Positions 1 to 8,961 of a DNA stretch of 64,000 nucleotides are shown in pieces. Position 1 is the stretch's first letter, and each line of letters starts with the position of its first letter. Under the pieces are notes generated by a model. The model was given only the letters and a program-made list of their open reading frames with translations. It did not search any database and had not been told where the DNA came from. Origin of the DNA: Devosia oryzisoli (GTDB lineage Bacteria > Pseudomonadota > Alphaproteobacteria > Rhizobiales > Devosiaceae); assembly GCF_014837245.1 (NCBI RefSeq), contig NZ_JACYFU010000001.1:1280285-1344284 (forward strand). Direction: 5' to 3'. The position numbers were made by a program, and so were the translations under genes.

Positions 1-1809
1 GTTGCCCGTCGCCTATGCTCCCTGCTTGCGATCGAAAGCGATCGTGCGTTTGCAGTGATGCGTGAGGGCGGAATGACACCAGAACAGTCAGAGGACTTCA
101 TCCGGCATAAATTTGCCGAACATCGGGCCAAGCTGGATCTTGTCCATGCTGTCGGACTTGACGGCGGGGGCGACTGGAAATCACAGATCAACGCCAGCAA
201 AGCCGCTGCCCTCGCCTTCAATACACTGGCACTTCGTGGTCGTGATGGTGAAGTTGAACCCTCGTTCATCACGGATGATCCAGATGCCGACGAAGTTCTA
301 CGATTGGCCCGCCAATCCATCAAAACGTATCGGGAGGATCACTGGTCAGACAGCAGGTCAAGGCGGATCAAAACCGACCTCATGCTGCTGTTTCCAGACG
401 CGGAAATGGCTCCGGGTGATGTTGCCCACGCCAGGTGGCTGACGTTGCGGGCGTGCGCGGCCGCCAGCGCTTCGGTTGCAAAGAAATATTCTCAAGCTGA
501 CATCACCCTCACAGACTTGGAAGATTTGGCCGCACGGCTTGAACAGGCGATCGCCAAGCTTGCTGACCCGCCATCCTCAGCACCAAAGAACCAGGACAGG
601 CAAACAGAGCCCCAGGCAGCAGCTGAAGCTGAAGCACCGGCCAAGACTCACATAGTGACCTTTACCGAGGAAACCGTGGCCCAAGAACGCCAAGACGGGC
701 GGCTTGCATCTGGAACACTCGACCAGAAGCTACAGGTCGTGAACATGTTCGTCTGGGCAACAGGCAAGGAGTATTTCCAGGACCTCAAACAGAGCGACAT
801 CAAGCGTTACGTCGATTGTCTCAAGCTCATCCCAAAAAACCACAAGGCGCCGGTCTATGAAGGATTGACGGCGGAGGCGATGATGGCGAAAGCGGCCTTC
901 CTTGACAGGCGGGAAGTCGGGCTCAGCGCACAAACGATAAACCGCAACCTCAGTTACCTGACAAAGCTGATGCGCCAAGCTCAGCTGGCGGGTGTGGAAG
1001 GCCTGCCAAAGCTCCTGATCGGAGAGTTCCGCTTGGCACGGATGGTGCGTGGCCATGAACAGCGGCCCGGTTACACAGCTGAGAATATCGCGAAGCTGTT
1101 CGGCCATCCGATTTGGACCGGCTGTCATTCCCTTGCCCGTCGGCATGTGCCCGGCGATGTTATTGTGTGGGACGGTCTCTATTGGTGCCCGCTGATCAGC
1201 GCCTATTCCGGCATGCGCCGGGAAGAAATTGCAGGGATGCAAGTGGCCGAGGTCGTCCTTGATGCTGAGGTTCCGCATTTCATCGTGGCAGAGAATGGCA
1301 ACCGTGGGCTGAAAACGCTCGCGTCGACCCGGACCGTGCCCCTTCATCCAGCACTTCTCCGGCTGGGTTTTGACCGTTATGTCCGAAAGCTCCAGAAAGC
1401 TGGAGAGACGAACCTATTCCCCGAGCTCAAGCCGACCGAGGGCACCAAGTCATCCTGGGGCGACAAACTCCACTACAACTTTTCCAAGGCGGTGAAGCTG
1501 AGCTTGGGCGCATCTCACGTTGAAAAGGACGCAGCCAAGACTTTTCACAGCTTCCGTCACTACATTTGTACGGCGCTCGACCGCATCGAAACGATCAAGG
1601 ACAAAACCACCCGGGACATAGTCGGACATGAGAATGTGGGGACTACAGACCGCATATATAAAGAGCCAGCATTGCTCGCGGTGAAGCTGGCAGCCCTGGA
1701 GTTCCTGCCCGACCTGAGCGAAGCTGCGGCGATTGCGGTACAGACCAAGCAAGTGATCCCGGCCCGCAAGTCAGCTGTATTCAGGAAGAAGGCACGCGCT
1801 GCGGCATAG
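1..1809 (+). CDS. Tyrosine recombinase/integrase, 5' end outside window
   Basis: Site-specific tyrosine recombinase of the phage/ICE integrase type. The reading frame is open from base 1, and the first residues (ARRLCSLL) resemble the Arg/Leu-rich segment of DUF6538-type integrase N-termini. The protein therefore probably begins upstream of the window; a GTG at 55 exists but would remove that segment. 602 residues are visible. A core-binding (SAM-like) region lies around residues 225-350. The catalytic domain shows the box I Arg (YSGMRREEI), the HxxR motif (HSFRHYICT), a GHENVGTTD stretch and the nucleophile Tyr (DRIYKEP), so the catalytic set looks intact. It is followed after 138 bp by the 352-bp hairpin-rich repeat and then by a second recombinase gene. 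It probably mobilises an integrated element whose other parts may lie left of the window. No tRNA or att core was recognised beside it. Confidence 0.9.
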   Translation, partial: VARRLCSLLAIESDRAFAVMREGGMTPEQSEDFIRHKFAEHRAKLDLVHAVGLDGGGDWKSQINASKAAALAFNTLALRGRDGEVEPSFITDDPDADEVLRLARQSIKTYREDHWSDSRSRRIKTDLMLLFPDAEMAPGDVAHARWLTLRACAAASASVAKKYSQADITLTDLEDLAARLEQAIAKLADPPSSAPKNQDRQTEPQAAAEAEAPAKTHIVTFTEETVAQERQDGRLASGTLDQKLQVVNMFVWATGKEYFQDLKQSDIKRYVDCLKLIPKNHKAPVYEGLTAEAMMAKAAFLDRREVGLSAQTINRNLSYLTKLMRQAQLAGVEGLPKLLIGEFRLARMVRGHEQRPGYTAENIAKLFGHPIWTGCHSLARRHVPGDVIVWDGLYWCPLISAYSGMRREEIAGMQVAEVVLDAEVPHFIVAENGNRGLKTLASTRTVPLHPALLRLGFDRYVRKLQKAGETNLFPELKPTEGTKSSWGDKLHYNFSKAVKLSLGASHVEKDAAKTFHSFRHYICTALDRIETIKDKTTRDIVGHENVGTTDRIYKEPALLAVKLAALEFLPDLSEAAAIAVQTKQVIPARKSAVFRKKARAAA

Positions 1810-1947
1810 CTTGTAACGGCCCAAACAGCCATCGCGAACGGAAGGAGTTCGCCTGGTGGGACGAGTATGCCGTTCGTATCCTGGCGAAGGCACCTGCCGG
1901 CACGGCGCCGTTTCAGCGCCTGCTTTAGGCTTCTGCTCTAATCCCCA

Positions 1948-2299
1948 CACAGCAAGTGTTCTGCTTCTGGCTCATCCGAGAGCCAGAAGCAGATCGTGAC
2001 GTTTACTCCGCTCAACCGAAGGGGTTTCGGGGTAAACGCCCCGAAGCGGCCGGCAAGCCGGCCTTGTCCGCGACGGAAGGGATCGGAGATCCCTTCAGAG
2101 ATGCCGTTCCGGCAGCCACTTGGCAAAAGAAAGAAGACCCGAGCCAGAGGTTGACGCCGGAGAGGTCCGCCCCACACTCCCCCACCCCAGCTTCATCGAA
2201 GCTGGGGCAAGCGCCGTAGGCGCAAGCGGACAAATCCGGGGTCAAGTCGGCCTCCGGGCCCCATCCTCTAAATGTGCGCGACAGCGCTAGCGGAGCCAC
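1948..2299 (+). repeat. 352-bp hairpin-rich repeat, copy 1
   Basis: This segment recurs at 50271-50622 in direct orientation with exactly five substitutions (at 2000, 2141, 2163, 2229 and 2280) and no indel. It contains six consecutive inverted repeats: 1961-1992 (13-bp perfect arms), 2001-2037 (nested), 2048-2063 (7-bp arms), 2077-2095 (8-bp arms), 2185-2207 (10-bp arms) and 2211-2223 (5-bp arms). All five differences between copies fall outside the arms. Weaker similarity between the copies continues for about 80 bp beyond the end, including the shared string GAGGCAGACGAC. It lies just downstream of the integrase, as copy 2 lies just downstream of the CoiA-like gene. Short reading frames cross it, but the palindromes argue against coding. 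It could be a structured RNA, a protein-binding element or a recombination site. Confidence 0.95.
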
Positions 2300-2437
2300 A
2301 TCAACTCTCTGGTCCAGCACTAGCGGACCAGATCGGGCCCAGCGTCATTTCGAGGAAGGGAGAGGCAGACGACCTCGGCGGCATACAAGCATGAGGTGCT
2401 CTGAGCTGGATGGTCACGCCCAAGATCCGCGTCCGGT

Positions 2438-2590
2438 CGGTTTGGCAGCGATAAGATCGGTTTTGCCACGATAAGATCGGTTTACCCCAAGATAAGATGG
2501 TCAAAATGTGTCCGAGACGGTCGTATCCAATCCAGAAAGATTTCCTCGACCCAGTCGGGTAAGATGGCCTTGAGCCAGTCGGGTAAGATG
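2438..2590 (+). repeat. TAAGAT direct-repeat cluster (iteron-like)
   Basis: Three tandem units of 20-21 bp start at 2438, 2458 and 2478, each beginning CGGTTT and ending GATAAGAT. Two copies of CCAGTCGGGTAAGATG follow at 2551-2566 and 2575-2590. Together they place the hexamer TAAGAT five times in the same orientation, with start spacings of 20, 21, 67 and 24 bp, that is near two helical turns except for one gap. Such arrays are typical of arm-type integrase sites, excisionase sites or plasmid iterons. Which of these applies here is inference. Confidence 0.7.
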
Positions 2591-2597
2591 CTCTTTT

Positions 2598-2635
2598 CCT
2601 ATTTCCGGAGGCGCTCCGGCGGTTCCGGAAATAGG
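2598..2635. repeat. Perfect 12-bp inverted repeat
   Basis: Arms CCTATTTCCGGA (2598-2609) and TCCGGAAATAGG (2624-2635) are perfectly complementary around a 14-nt loop that itself contains GCTCCGGC. It follows immediately after the TAAGAT array. It could act as a terminator-like hairpin or as the core of a recombination site. There is no U-run, so ordinary termination is less likely. Confidence 0.7.
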
Positions 2636-3025
2636 GCCTGTTGGTCGAAATCGACGAGCAAAGCGAGCTTGCGCCCCTGATCCAGCATGGATCGAGGGGG
2701 CGTCGGTTTTGACCAGCAGGCAAGGCAGGAGATCACCTTTGATCTGCTGCCACGGATGATCCTTCCGGCGACCGAAGAGAGCTTGCCCCCCTGTCCCATA
2801 TTATGGGGCAAAGGGGGGCCGGAAGGAACATCCGTCGCTTTGACTGGCCATGGGTCGCCAGACCCTGCCGCCCTGCTGGCGCAAGCCAGCGAAGGGTGGC
2901 CATGGCCGGTCAAAGCGCTCAAGAGCATCTTTATCCAACGAGGCCATCTCTCACTCTCCAGGCTCGCCTTTTCCGATTTTCACGCACTCCGCTTAACCTC
3001 AGGGGAGACGTAGTGGAGAGTCACG

Positions 3026-4063
3026 GTGGCATACGACCTGAAGCGCATTCTGAGCGAGGCAAAAGATCATCTGGCCAAGCCTAAAAAAGCGAACACCCTG
3101 GAGCGCTACGGGAGGATCTGGAAATCGATCAACCAGTCAGGACTCAGGATTACCGAGTATGTCGACTACGTGGGGTGCACTGCCCCAGGCCAATTTGTGT
3201 TGACGCGATCGGCTGCCATCCACGCATTGTGGAAGCTGATCATTCAGAAGTTCCACAGTGCGCATCGGAAGATGACCGCAGGGCTGAAGCAGGCATCTAC
3301 TGACGAGCTGACTGAGGTGGTCGGCGTGCGCATGGTTATCGACATGCTACGCGATAAGAAGCCGCCCAAGGACGCTTTCACCCGGAAGGGGCGATCCAAA
3401 CGCGGCAACATCGGGAAACTCCCTGAGGATTGGCAGCAGCGTCTCGCCGACAACACGATCACGGCCGCGCTTCCTGCAGTGTTGGTGTCGCTTCTGTCAG
3501 GATGTCGCCCAGAGGAGCTGGCCATGGGCGTTACCGTAAGTGTCGTCGATGATCGGCACCTGAGCATCTTCATCAATGGCGCCAAAACCAACGAGACCAA
3601 TGGCCAACCCTGGCGCAAGCTGACATATGACGTCGGGCTGTCCCCCCTTGCAGGCCGGCTCTGGAGGATAGCTTCGCGCAAAGGCGGTGTCCTTCATGTC
3701 AAGCGTGAGCCACGCACGCTTCACGCCAATATGGCCACAGCGTCAAAGAAGGCTGGTTTGCCGCCCATTTGCGCCTATGTCGCAAGGCACTTTCTGGCCT
3801 CTCAACTGAAGCATTTCTGGAGCGACGCGAAAGATGCCATTGCAATGGTACTCGGCCATGCAAGCACCGCGACGCAAAAACGATACGGTTCTCGGCAGCA
3901 AGGCCGCAAGGGTGGCATGGCGATCGTCGAGGTTGAAGCGGCACGCACTGTACGCACGCCGGACAGGCCGCATCCCGGTGTGTCGACCGCCAATAGCCTC
4001 CAGACGGAGCATTTCGAAGAGGACGCGTTCGGCGCTCTGTTGGAACTCTCGCCTTTTCGCTGA
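3026..4063 (+). CDS. Divergent tyrosine recombinase
   Basis: 345-residue protein that I read as a tyrosine recombinase. The box I Arg is in LLSGCRPEELA (about residues 155-165). A plausible beta-strand Lys lies in NGAKTNETNG. The box II region reads YVARHFLAS, so the Arg and the following His are present but the usual first His of HxxR is Tyr. Then come LGHASTATQ and the presumed nucleophile Tyr in KRYG. GTG start at 3026. It is oriented like the integrase at the left edge and sits beyond the repeat and iteron-like tract. Island elements often carry two or more such recombinases side by side. The altered HxxR His may be tolerated, since this position varies in the family, or may reduce activity. 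Nothing resembling an excisionase was found next to it. Confidence 0.8.
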   Translation: MAYDLKRILSEAKDHLAKPKKANTLERYGRIWKSINQSGLRITEYVDYVGCTAPGQFVLTRSAAIHALWKLIIQKFHSAHRKMTAGLKQASTDELTEVVGVRMVIDMLRDKKPPKDAFTRKGRSKRGNIGKLPEDWQQRLADNTITAALPAVLVSLLSGCRPEELAMGVTVSVVDDRHLSIFINGAKTNETNGQPWRKLTYDVGLSPLAGRLWRIASRKGGVLHVKREPRTLHANMATASKKAGLPPICAYVARHFLASQLKHFWSDAKDAIAMVLGHASTATQKRYGSRQQGRKGGMAIVEVEAARTVRTPDRPHPGVSTANSLQTEHFEEDAFGALLELSPFR

Positions 4064-4357
4064 TTGCATTAGATGGAAAACGACAAGGAGACCGTTAGCA
4101 ACGACGCCTATGGCTGCCCACTAACACATAGAGCTTCCGGGCGCCCGAGGCAGCTGAGCGCCCCAAAACGGTCATGCCGGTCGCGCTTTCGGTTTCCTGT
4201 TAGCTGCCATTCCGGCCGCGGCCGACCGCTGTCGTTTTTGGGGTGGATTACGGACAGACAGGTTTCGGACGGCTGCTCTGAGAAACTGTCATTTGCTGGG
4301 CGAACGAGCTTCGACGGTAACCTTCCCCACTTCTGTCGCTTTACTTCCCTCTCCAGA

Positions 4358-5051
4358 TTACACCGGCCCGACACTTTTCCCGTTGGTCCTCACGGCAATC
4401 CAGATGGTGTGACGGTCGCCCTTGCCGTTGCTGCGGGCGCGAACGGTTACTTCCTCGAGCGCCATTCCGGTTTGCCTCAAGCGCTTGGCGAATCTGGCAT
4501 CGGGGTAAGACGACCAGACGGCCAGGTGGTCCGCCCGTCGTCAGTGCGGATTTGGCGGCAGCAAGGCCAGCGGCATTGTACAGCCGGTCATTGGCGGGAC
4601 GAAACAGGCCGTCGGGCCCATTGTCTACATCAAGCAGGATAGCATCAAATGGCTTTCCGCCACCGATGGCGGTAGCGACGTCACCCAGGTGAATGCGAAC
4701 ACGAGGATCGTTGAGGCTGGTGCCATGCAGAACGGCAAGCGGACCACGCGCCCAGGCGACTACCTCGGGAACCAACTCGGACACCACGATTTCGCTGTCG
4801 GCGGCAAAGCACTGGAGGGCAGCACGCAAGGTAAAACCCATGCCAAGGCCGCCGATCAAAATTCGGGCTTTTGGGCGAGCGCCGACGCGGTCGGCTAATA
4901 GCCTGGCCAATTGCTCTTCTGAATGGTTCTGCCGGTTGTTCATTAAAGTGATAACGCCGGACATGATGGAGAATTCGCTGCCGCATTGCATGAGCGTCAT
5001 TACGCCACCACCCGGCATGGTTGTCTCATCGAGCTTTACCCATGGTAGCAT
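4358..5051 (-). pseudogene. Spermidine-synthase-like methyltransferase, frameshifted
   Basis: SAM-binding fold protein of the spermidine synthase/SpeE-like family. The N-terminal part has the glycine-rich SAM loop (ILIGGLGMGFTLRAAL), an acidic SELVPEV strand end and LLDVDNGPDGL. Around 4523-4531, just after the ALTTGG segment, the frame changes. The family-like ending (LAVWSSYPDARFAKRL, then VTVRARSNGKGDRHTIWIAV) continues in another frame and stops at 4358, while the original frame runs on to 4341 with non-family sequence. A single extra C in the GGACCACC stretch explains this. Either the gene is inactivated or the read has an error there; otherwise the reading frames are clean. No polyamine gene is adjacent. 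It lies between the recombinase and nirK, both separated from it by about 300 bp of non-coding DNA. Confidence 0.75.
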
Positions 5052-5378
5052 CAGTATCTCCAGTCTCGTCCAGCGACTCGTCGCTGCACCGCACTATGAT
5101 CTAGCGTAGGTCATAGGACACTTCCCGCAAATGTCGCCTTTTGGGCACGGCTGTTGCTTAGTTCAACGGTCGCCAGGGGAGGACTGGCGGCATGTCCGAC
5201 TTCGTCTTATTCAGCGATCTGTACTACGTTCGAACCGCGACACGATCCTCCTGCCGCCAGTTCCTATTCACATGATCCCGCCGGTCAATCACGGCCGTGA
5301 GGACGCGACGCACAGGTGGCTGCCGAATACCCTCTGTGCCGATGATTGGGGCCTCAGAGAGGCCGTGACCGCGGTGAG
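5052..5378. other. Intergenic region upstream of the methyltransferase-like gene
   Basis: These 327 bp separate the start of the leftward methyltransferase-like gene from the end of the leftward nirK. I recognise no gene, hairpin terminator or repeat. It presumably holds the promoter of the methyltransferase-like gene. Confidence 0.5.
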
Positions 5379-6446
5379 CTAGCCATGGATGTGATCCGGA
5401 CCACCCTCAGTGGGTCCGGGGACCGGCGCATTGAAGATGTCGGGTTGCTCATCCCCCGTGACGACCAGTGTACCTAGAAGACCCCGTTCGGCGCGCGACA
5501 GCGCATGGTCTACCAGTTTGAACTCTCCCGGTACGTCTAGAATAAGATCCACCACGGTAGCGCTGCCGGGTGGAACCGACACCGTGGCAACGTCGAGCAT
5601 TGGCTGCGTGACCAGGGATCCGAGCGGGTAGGCACGGTCAAACGTTTCGCCGATCACGTGGAAGCTGGAATCCTTATTCGGGCCGCCCACACCAAAATAG
5701 ATGCGCACAGTTTCCCCTGCTGCCGCCCGGAGTGCGTTCTCGCCAGTGAGAGCCTCCACGGCACCATTGAAGACGTAGTACTCAGGCTGTTCCGCGGCGA
5801 GTTTCTCCGCACTGCTCTTGAGATTCCCCCGAGCGCCGTGGGCTTCGGCGGTATAGAGCTCCCCCTGCATCACATAAAATTCCCTATCGACCGGCGGCAG
5901 CCCTCCTTCGGGCTCAATCAGGATCAGGCCATACATGCCGTTGGAAATATGCTGTGCCACCGACGGCACCGCACAATGGTAAACATAGAGGCCTGCCTTG
6001 AGTGCCTTGAAGGAGAACACGCGGGTTTCGCCAGCTTCAGCGTGCGTTGCCACCCCTCCGCCGCCGGGGCCAGTCGCGGCGTGAAAGTCGACACTGTGCG
6101 GTTCGGAGCTGTCAGGCGCATTGTGGAGGCTGACTTCGATCGTGTCCCCGACACGAGCTCGGACGAACGGTCCGGGCACCTTCTTGTTGAAGGTCCAGTA
6201 GTGGTACGTGGCACCATCCTCCAGGGCCCCGGTCACCTCCACGGTTTCAAGTGCGACCGAGATAGTCCGAGGTGCGCGGCGCTGCGTCGCGGGCAGATCG
6301 CTGGCGCTTCGAACGACATCGAGCGGCGCAGCAGCCGTGCCATTTTCTTGAGGATGTTCGTGGGTGCCGGCCGCAATCGCGGCTCCCGACACCATCATCA
6401 CCGAAACAACAGCTAAGGCAGGTAACAGCCGAGCGCCAATCCACAT
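5379..6446 (-). CDS. nirK: Copper-containing nitrite reductase (AniA-like NirK)
   Basis: Periplasmic enzyme reducing nitrite to nitric oxide in denitrification. 355 residues from an ATG preceded by AAAGGAC. A start 69 bases further up is possible but would put charged residues before the signal peptide (residues about 1-27, ending AAIAAG). Two cupredoxin domains. Type 1 Cu ligands are His117, Cys158, His166 and Met171. Type 2 Cu ligands are His122, His157 and His314. The catalytic Asp120 and His263 are present. The Cys-to-His spacing of eight residues (YHCAVPSVAQH) is that of the AniA-type class. The C-terminus has a short His-containing tail. It is divergent from the DUF305 gene across 251 bp and lies at the edge of a copper-resistance block, which may help copper supply. 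No nirV, nor or FNR-type TTGAT-N4-ATCAA box was seen in the window. Confidence 0.93.
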   Translation of the reverse strand: MWIGARLLPALAVVSVMMVSGAAIAAGTHEHPQENGTAAAPLDVVRSASDLPATQRRAPRTISVALETVEVTGALEDGATYHYWTFNKKVPGPFVRARVGDTIEVSLHNAPDSSEPHSVDFHAATGPGGGGVATHAEAGETRVFSFKALKAGLYVYHCAVPSVAQHISNGMYGLILIEPEGGLPPVDREFYVMQGELYTAEAHGARGNLKSSAEKLAAEQPEYYVFNGAVEALTGENALRAAAGETVRIYFGVGGPNKDSSFHVIGETFDRAYPLGSLVTQPMLDVATVSVPPGSATVVDLILDVPGEFKLVDHALSRAERGLLGTLVVTGDEQPDIFNAPVPGPTEGGPDHIHG

Positions 6447-6697
6447 GTGATGTCCTTTTCTTCGATATCGGACACCATAGTCGCGGCTCAGGGAGGCTTC
6501 GTTGCGCCGGCGCAAGGACCGACTATGCCTGAGGCCGGTCGGCCGAGCGCGGGAACCATTGGCATGCCATCGATACCCCTATGCACCACTGCCCCACCAG
6601 TTAGCCAGATAGTGCAAAGCGTCGCGAGAGCGCCAAGTCGCTTCGGAATCCCCAGACACCCGTCGAATTCTGTTTTGCAGCAACGGAAGGAGCAGTC

Positions 6698-7303
6698 ATG
6701 ACCGCACAGGACCATAAACAGCATTCCACCGGTATGGGTTGGGGACGAATTGCCGGGATGATCGCTTTGTCGGTGATCGTGATGATCCCGCTGATGTATC
6801 AATTGGTCTACAGCTTCGACCACGCCCTGTTCAGCGTAAACCGCCTGGTCGCCTCTCTGGTAATGGGCTGCGTGATGACGGTGATCATGCTTGGCTTCAT
6901 GTGGTCGATGTACAAGGGGACGGCGGTGAAGGTCGCAGTCGTCGCAATTGCTGCCGTAGCGGGGCTCACGCTTCTCTTCGTCAATCGAAATCAAAGCCTG
7001 ATCGATGACGTGCGGTTCATGCAGTCGATGATCCCGCACCACTCCATTGCCATCAACAATGCACGCAAGGCGAGCATCAGCGACCCGCGGGTGCGCAAAC
7101 TTGCCGACAACATCATCAAGGCGCAGGTGAAGGAAATCCTCCAGATGAAAATGTTGATCGCAGACATCGAGCAAAATGGAGAGCGGGGTCAACAGCCACT
7201 GCCTGCGGCCGCTACCGAGATCACCGACGACATGAGGTCGGAAGCCGAGAAACTCGTCAACGGACCCCAAACCGGCGACGCTGCCTCGGTGCCTCAGCAG
7301 TAA
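6698..7303 (+). CDS. DUF305 membrane protein
   Basis: 201 residues with a strong ribosome-binding site (GGAAGGAG) before the ATG. The N-terminal half has three predicted membrane segments (about residues 17-38, 50-70 and 76-95). The C-terminal half carries the DUF305 signature ([16 protein letters not shown]) with paired His and Met residues, then a helical segment rich in Met and Lys. DUF305 proteins are recurrent in copper- and silver-resistance clusters and are thought to bind metal outside the cytoplasm; the exact role is unsettled. It is transcribed toward the MFS gene and ends before a strong bidirectional hairpin terminator. Confidence 0.8.
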   Translation: MTAQDHKQHSTGMGWGRIAGMIALSVIVMIPLMYQLVYSFDHALFSVNRLVASLVMGCVMTVIMLGFMWSMYKGTAVKVAVVAIAAVAGLTLLFVNRNQSLIDDVRFMQSMIPHHSIAINNARKASISDPRVRKLADNIIKAQVKEILQMKMLIADIEQNGERGQQPLPAAATEITDDMRSEAEKLVNGPQTGDAASVPQQ

Positions 7304-7406
7304 AGACGCGGACTGATCGGTATCTTGCTCCGCATTGAGCAGGCAAAAACTCCGTCGCGGCGCGGCAGCACGCAATCGAGACGGAGAGGCACTCGTACAC
7401 GGATCT

Positions 7407-7434
7407 GGAGGTGGCGGGCCAAGCCCGCCACCTC
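7407..7434. terminator. Bidirectional hairpin terminator
   Basis: Perfect stem of 11-12 bp (GAGGTGGCGGGC / GCCCGCCACCTC) with a 3-nt loop. It lies between the converging DUF305 and MFS genes and can serve both strands. Confidence 0.85.
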
Positions 7435-7439
7435 AGGGT

Positions 7440-8855
7440 CTAGCCCACCGGGACCTCCCGCTGGACGGCGCCGCCGCGAATGAGGAGGAGTGTTGCCAGA
7501 GCAGCGACGGCTGCGACGACACCTGCGCCCTGGAACGCCGCCTGGAAGCCCTGAAGCATTTCTGCCGGGCCAGCGCTGCCATGGCCGAAGCCGGCGGTGG
7601 AGATCACCACCATGACGGCAAGACCAATGGCCGAGCCAATCTGGTAGGTGGTGTTGATAAGGCCGGAAGCCAGACCGGTTTCCTCGGGCTTGGCGCCTGC
7701 CATGCCCGACATGGTTGCCGGGATATACGCCAGGGCCATGCCCAGGGCCGCCAGCAGGGAAGCCGGCAGGACGTTGATCACGAAGGACCCATCCAGCGGC
7801 AGGTTGGCGAAGAGGATGAGGGATGCCCCCATCAGCAACAGGCCGAGGATGAGATTGGTCTTAGGACCGAACCGGCCAATCAGCTTGCCGGAGAAGCCCA
7901 CCATGACGATCATGATCAGAACGGTCATCGGCAGGAGCGCAAGGCCGCTGGCGAGCGCGGAAAGGCCAAGGATCTGCTGGAGATAGAGGTTGAGGAAGAA
8001 CCACAGCGGAATCCAGGCCGCGCCCAGGAGGGCCATGACCAGATTGCCGGCGGCCAGGTTGGGCGCCTTGAAGATGCCCAGGGGCAGCAGCGGTTCGCGG
8101 CGGACGCGCTGGGCGATCAGGAAGATCACGAAGAGCGCCAGGGAAATGCCGAGCAGCGACAGGATCAGCGGCGAGCCAAGGCCGGCCGTCTCGATGGTGA
8201 CAATGGCATAGACCAGTGAAACCAACGCGCCGGTGACTGTGATCGCGCCGAACCAGTCAACCTTGCCGCGTGCCCGTTCGGACTTGCGCAGAACAGCCGG
8301 GATGGCGGCCAGCACAATCAGGCCGAGCGGCACGTTGATGAGGAAGGTCCACTCCCAGGCCATCCACTCGGTGATCACGCCGCCAAGGAAGACACCGGCC
8401 GAACCGCCGGCTGCTGCAGCAGCGCCCCAGAAGCCGAAGGCCTTGCCGAGTTCGGCTCCATTGTGGCCGAAGAGGCGCATGACGATAGTAAGGGCCGATG
8501 GTGCAATCAAGGCCGCACCGATGCCCTGCAGCGCGCGACCGGCAAGCAGGATTTCCTGGCTGGTGGCGAGGCCGGCCAGCAGGGAGGCGGCGGTCAGGAT
8601 GACAAAGCCGGTGGTAAAGATACGGCGGGCGCCGAACAGGTCGCTCAACCGTCCGCCGAGCAGCAACAGGCCGCCAAAGGCGATGACATAGGCGTTGAAA
8701 ATCCAGCTCAGACCGCTGGCGGAAAAGCCGAGATCGGCCTGGATGGCGGGCAGTGCCACGCCGATGATGGAGGTATCGAGGATGACGATGAATTGGGCGG
8801 CACACAGCAATGCCAGAGCGGCCCATCTCTTCGGATCCGGTGTGAACTTTTGCAT
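7440..8855 (-). CDS. MFS exporter, DHA2 (14-TMS) family
   Basis: 471-residue inner-membrane proton-driven exporter of the EmrB/QacA (DHA2) type. The opening motif (LDTSIIGVALPAI) is typical of TM1 in this family. Motif A-like sequence (GGRLSDLFGARR) sits in the TM2-TM3 loop, followed by GRALQGIGAALIAPSALTIV (motif C-like region). Repeating hydrophobic segments fit about 14 helices. Substrate cannot be read from sequence. Members usually export organic drugs, yet this gene has a CueR-type promoter box 56 bp upstream (8911-8933), so copper stress probably induces it. A hairpin terminator (8962-8985) separates it from cueR, so it is transcribed independently of the copA-cueR operon. Confidence 0.88.
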   Translation of the reverse strand: MQKFTPDPKRWAALALLCAAQFIVILDTSIIGVALPAIQADLGFSASGLSWIFNAYVIAFGGLLLLGGRLSDLFGARRIFTTGFVILTAASLLAGLATSQEILLAGRALQGIGAALIAPSALTIVMRLFGHNGAELGKAFGFWGAAAAAGGSAGVFLGGVITEWMAWEWTFLINVPLGLIVLAAIPAVLRKSERARGKVDWFGAITVTGALVSLVYAIVTIETAGLGSPLILSLLGISLALFVIFLIAQRVRREPLLPLGIFKAPNLAAGNLVMALLGAAWIPLWFFLNLYLQQILGLSALASGLALLPMTVLIMIVMVGFSGKLIGRFGPKTNLILGLLLMGASLILFANLPLDGSFVINVLPASLLAALGMALAYIPATMSGMAGAKPEETGLASGLINTTYQIGSAIGLAVMVVISTAGFGHGSAGPAEMLQGFQAAFQGAGVVAAVAALATLLLIRGGAVQREVPVG

Positions 8856-8910
8856 TGGAGTTCCCCAGAAAAAGGTTTCTCGCCGATTGCGATTAACCCC
8901 GGTGTCCGGC

Positions 8911-8933
8911 TTCCAACGCTGGGAGAGTCAAGG
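8911..8933 (-). promoter_or_regulatory. CueR-type promoter box upstream of MFS gene
   Basis: Read on the minus strand it is CCTTGACTCTCCCAGCGTTG followed by GAA: a -35 TTGACT and an interrupted palindrome. It matches the boxes at 12017, 12089 and 14931 (CTTGAC, then a YCCYA...GTNGGAAG-like core). Weakest of the four because of TTGACT rather than TTGACC. Confidence 0.65.
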
Positions 8934-8961
8934 CCCCAAATGACAAAATTTTCAAATAGAA

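Larger units (their letters stand above)
2300..3025. other. Gene-free tract between repeat copy 1 and second recombinase
   Basis: I see no convincing gene in these 726 bp. The first 80 bp are a diverged continuation of the 352-bp repeat. The middle holds short direct repeats (2438-2590) and a perfect inverted repeat (2598-2635). The last 350 bp contain several GC-rich palindromic stretches, for example around 2785-2820 and 2846-2905. Position and content suit a non-coding recombination or regulatory region for the recombinase at 3026. Confidence 0.6.

Noticed and set aside
2438..2590. CRISPR-like short repeats
   Set aside because: Units are only 20-24 bp, the spacers are not unique 30-40-mers, and no cas gene is present. 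The pattern fits protein-binding repeats better.
1..4063. tRNA or other attachment target next to the integrases
   Set aside because: I could not fold any cloverleaf or find a matching core duplication at the left end. The target may lie outside the window.
5379..6446. Multicopper oxidase or laccase identity for the nirK product
   Set aside because: Only two cupredoxin domains, with the NirK ligand spacing and catalytic Asp and His; the trinuclear HXH pattern of oxidases is missing.
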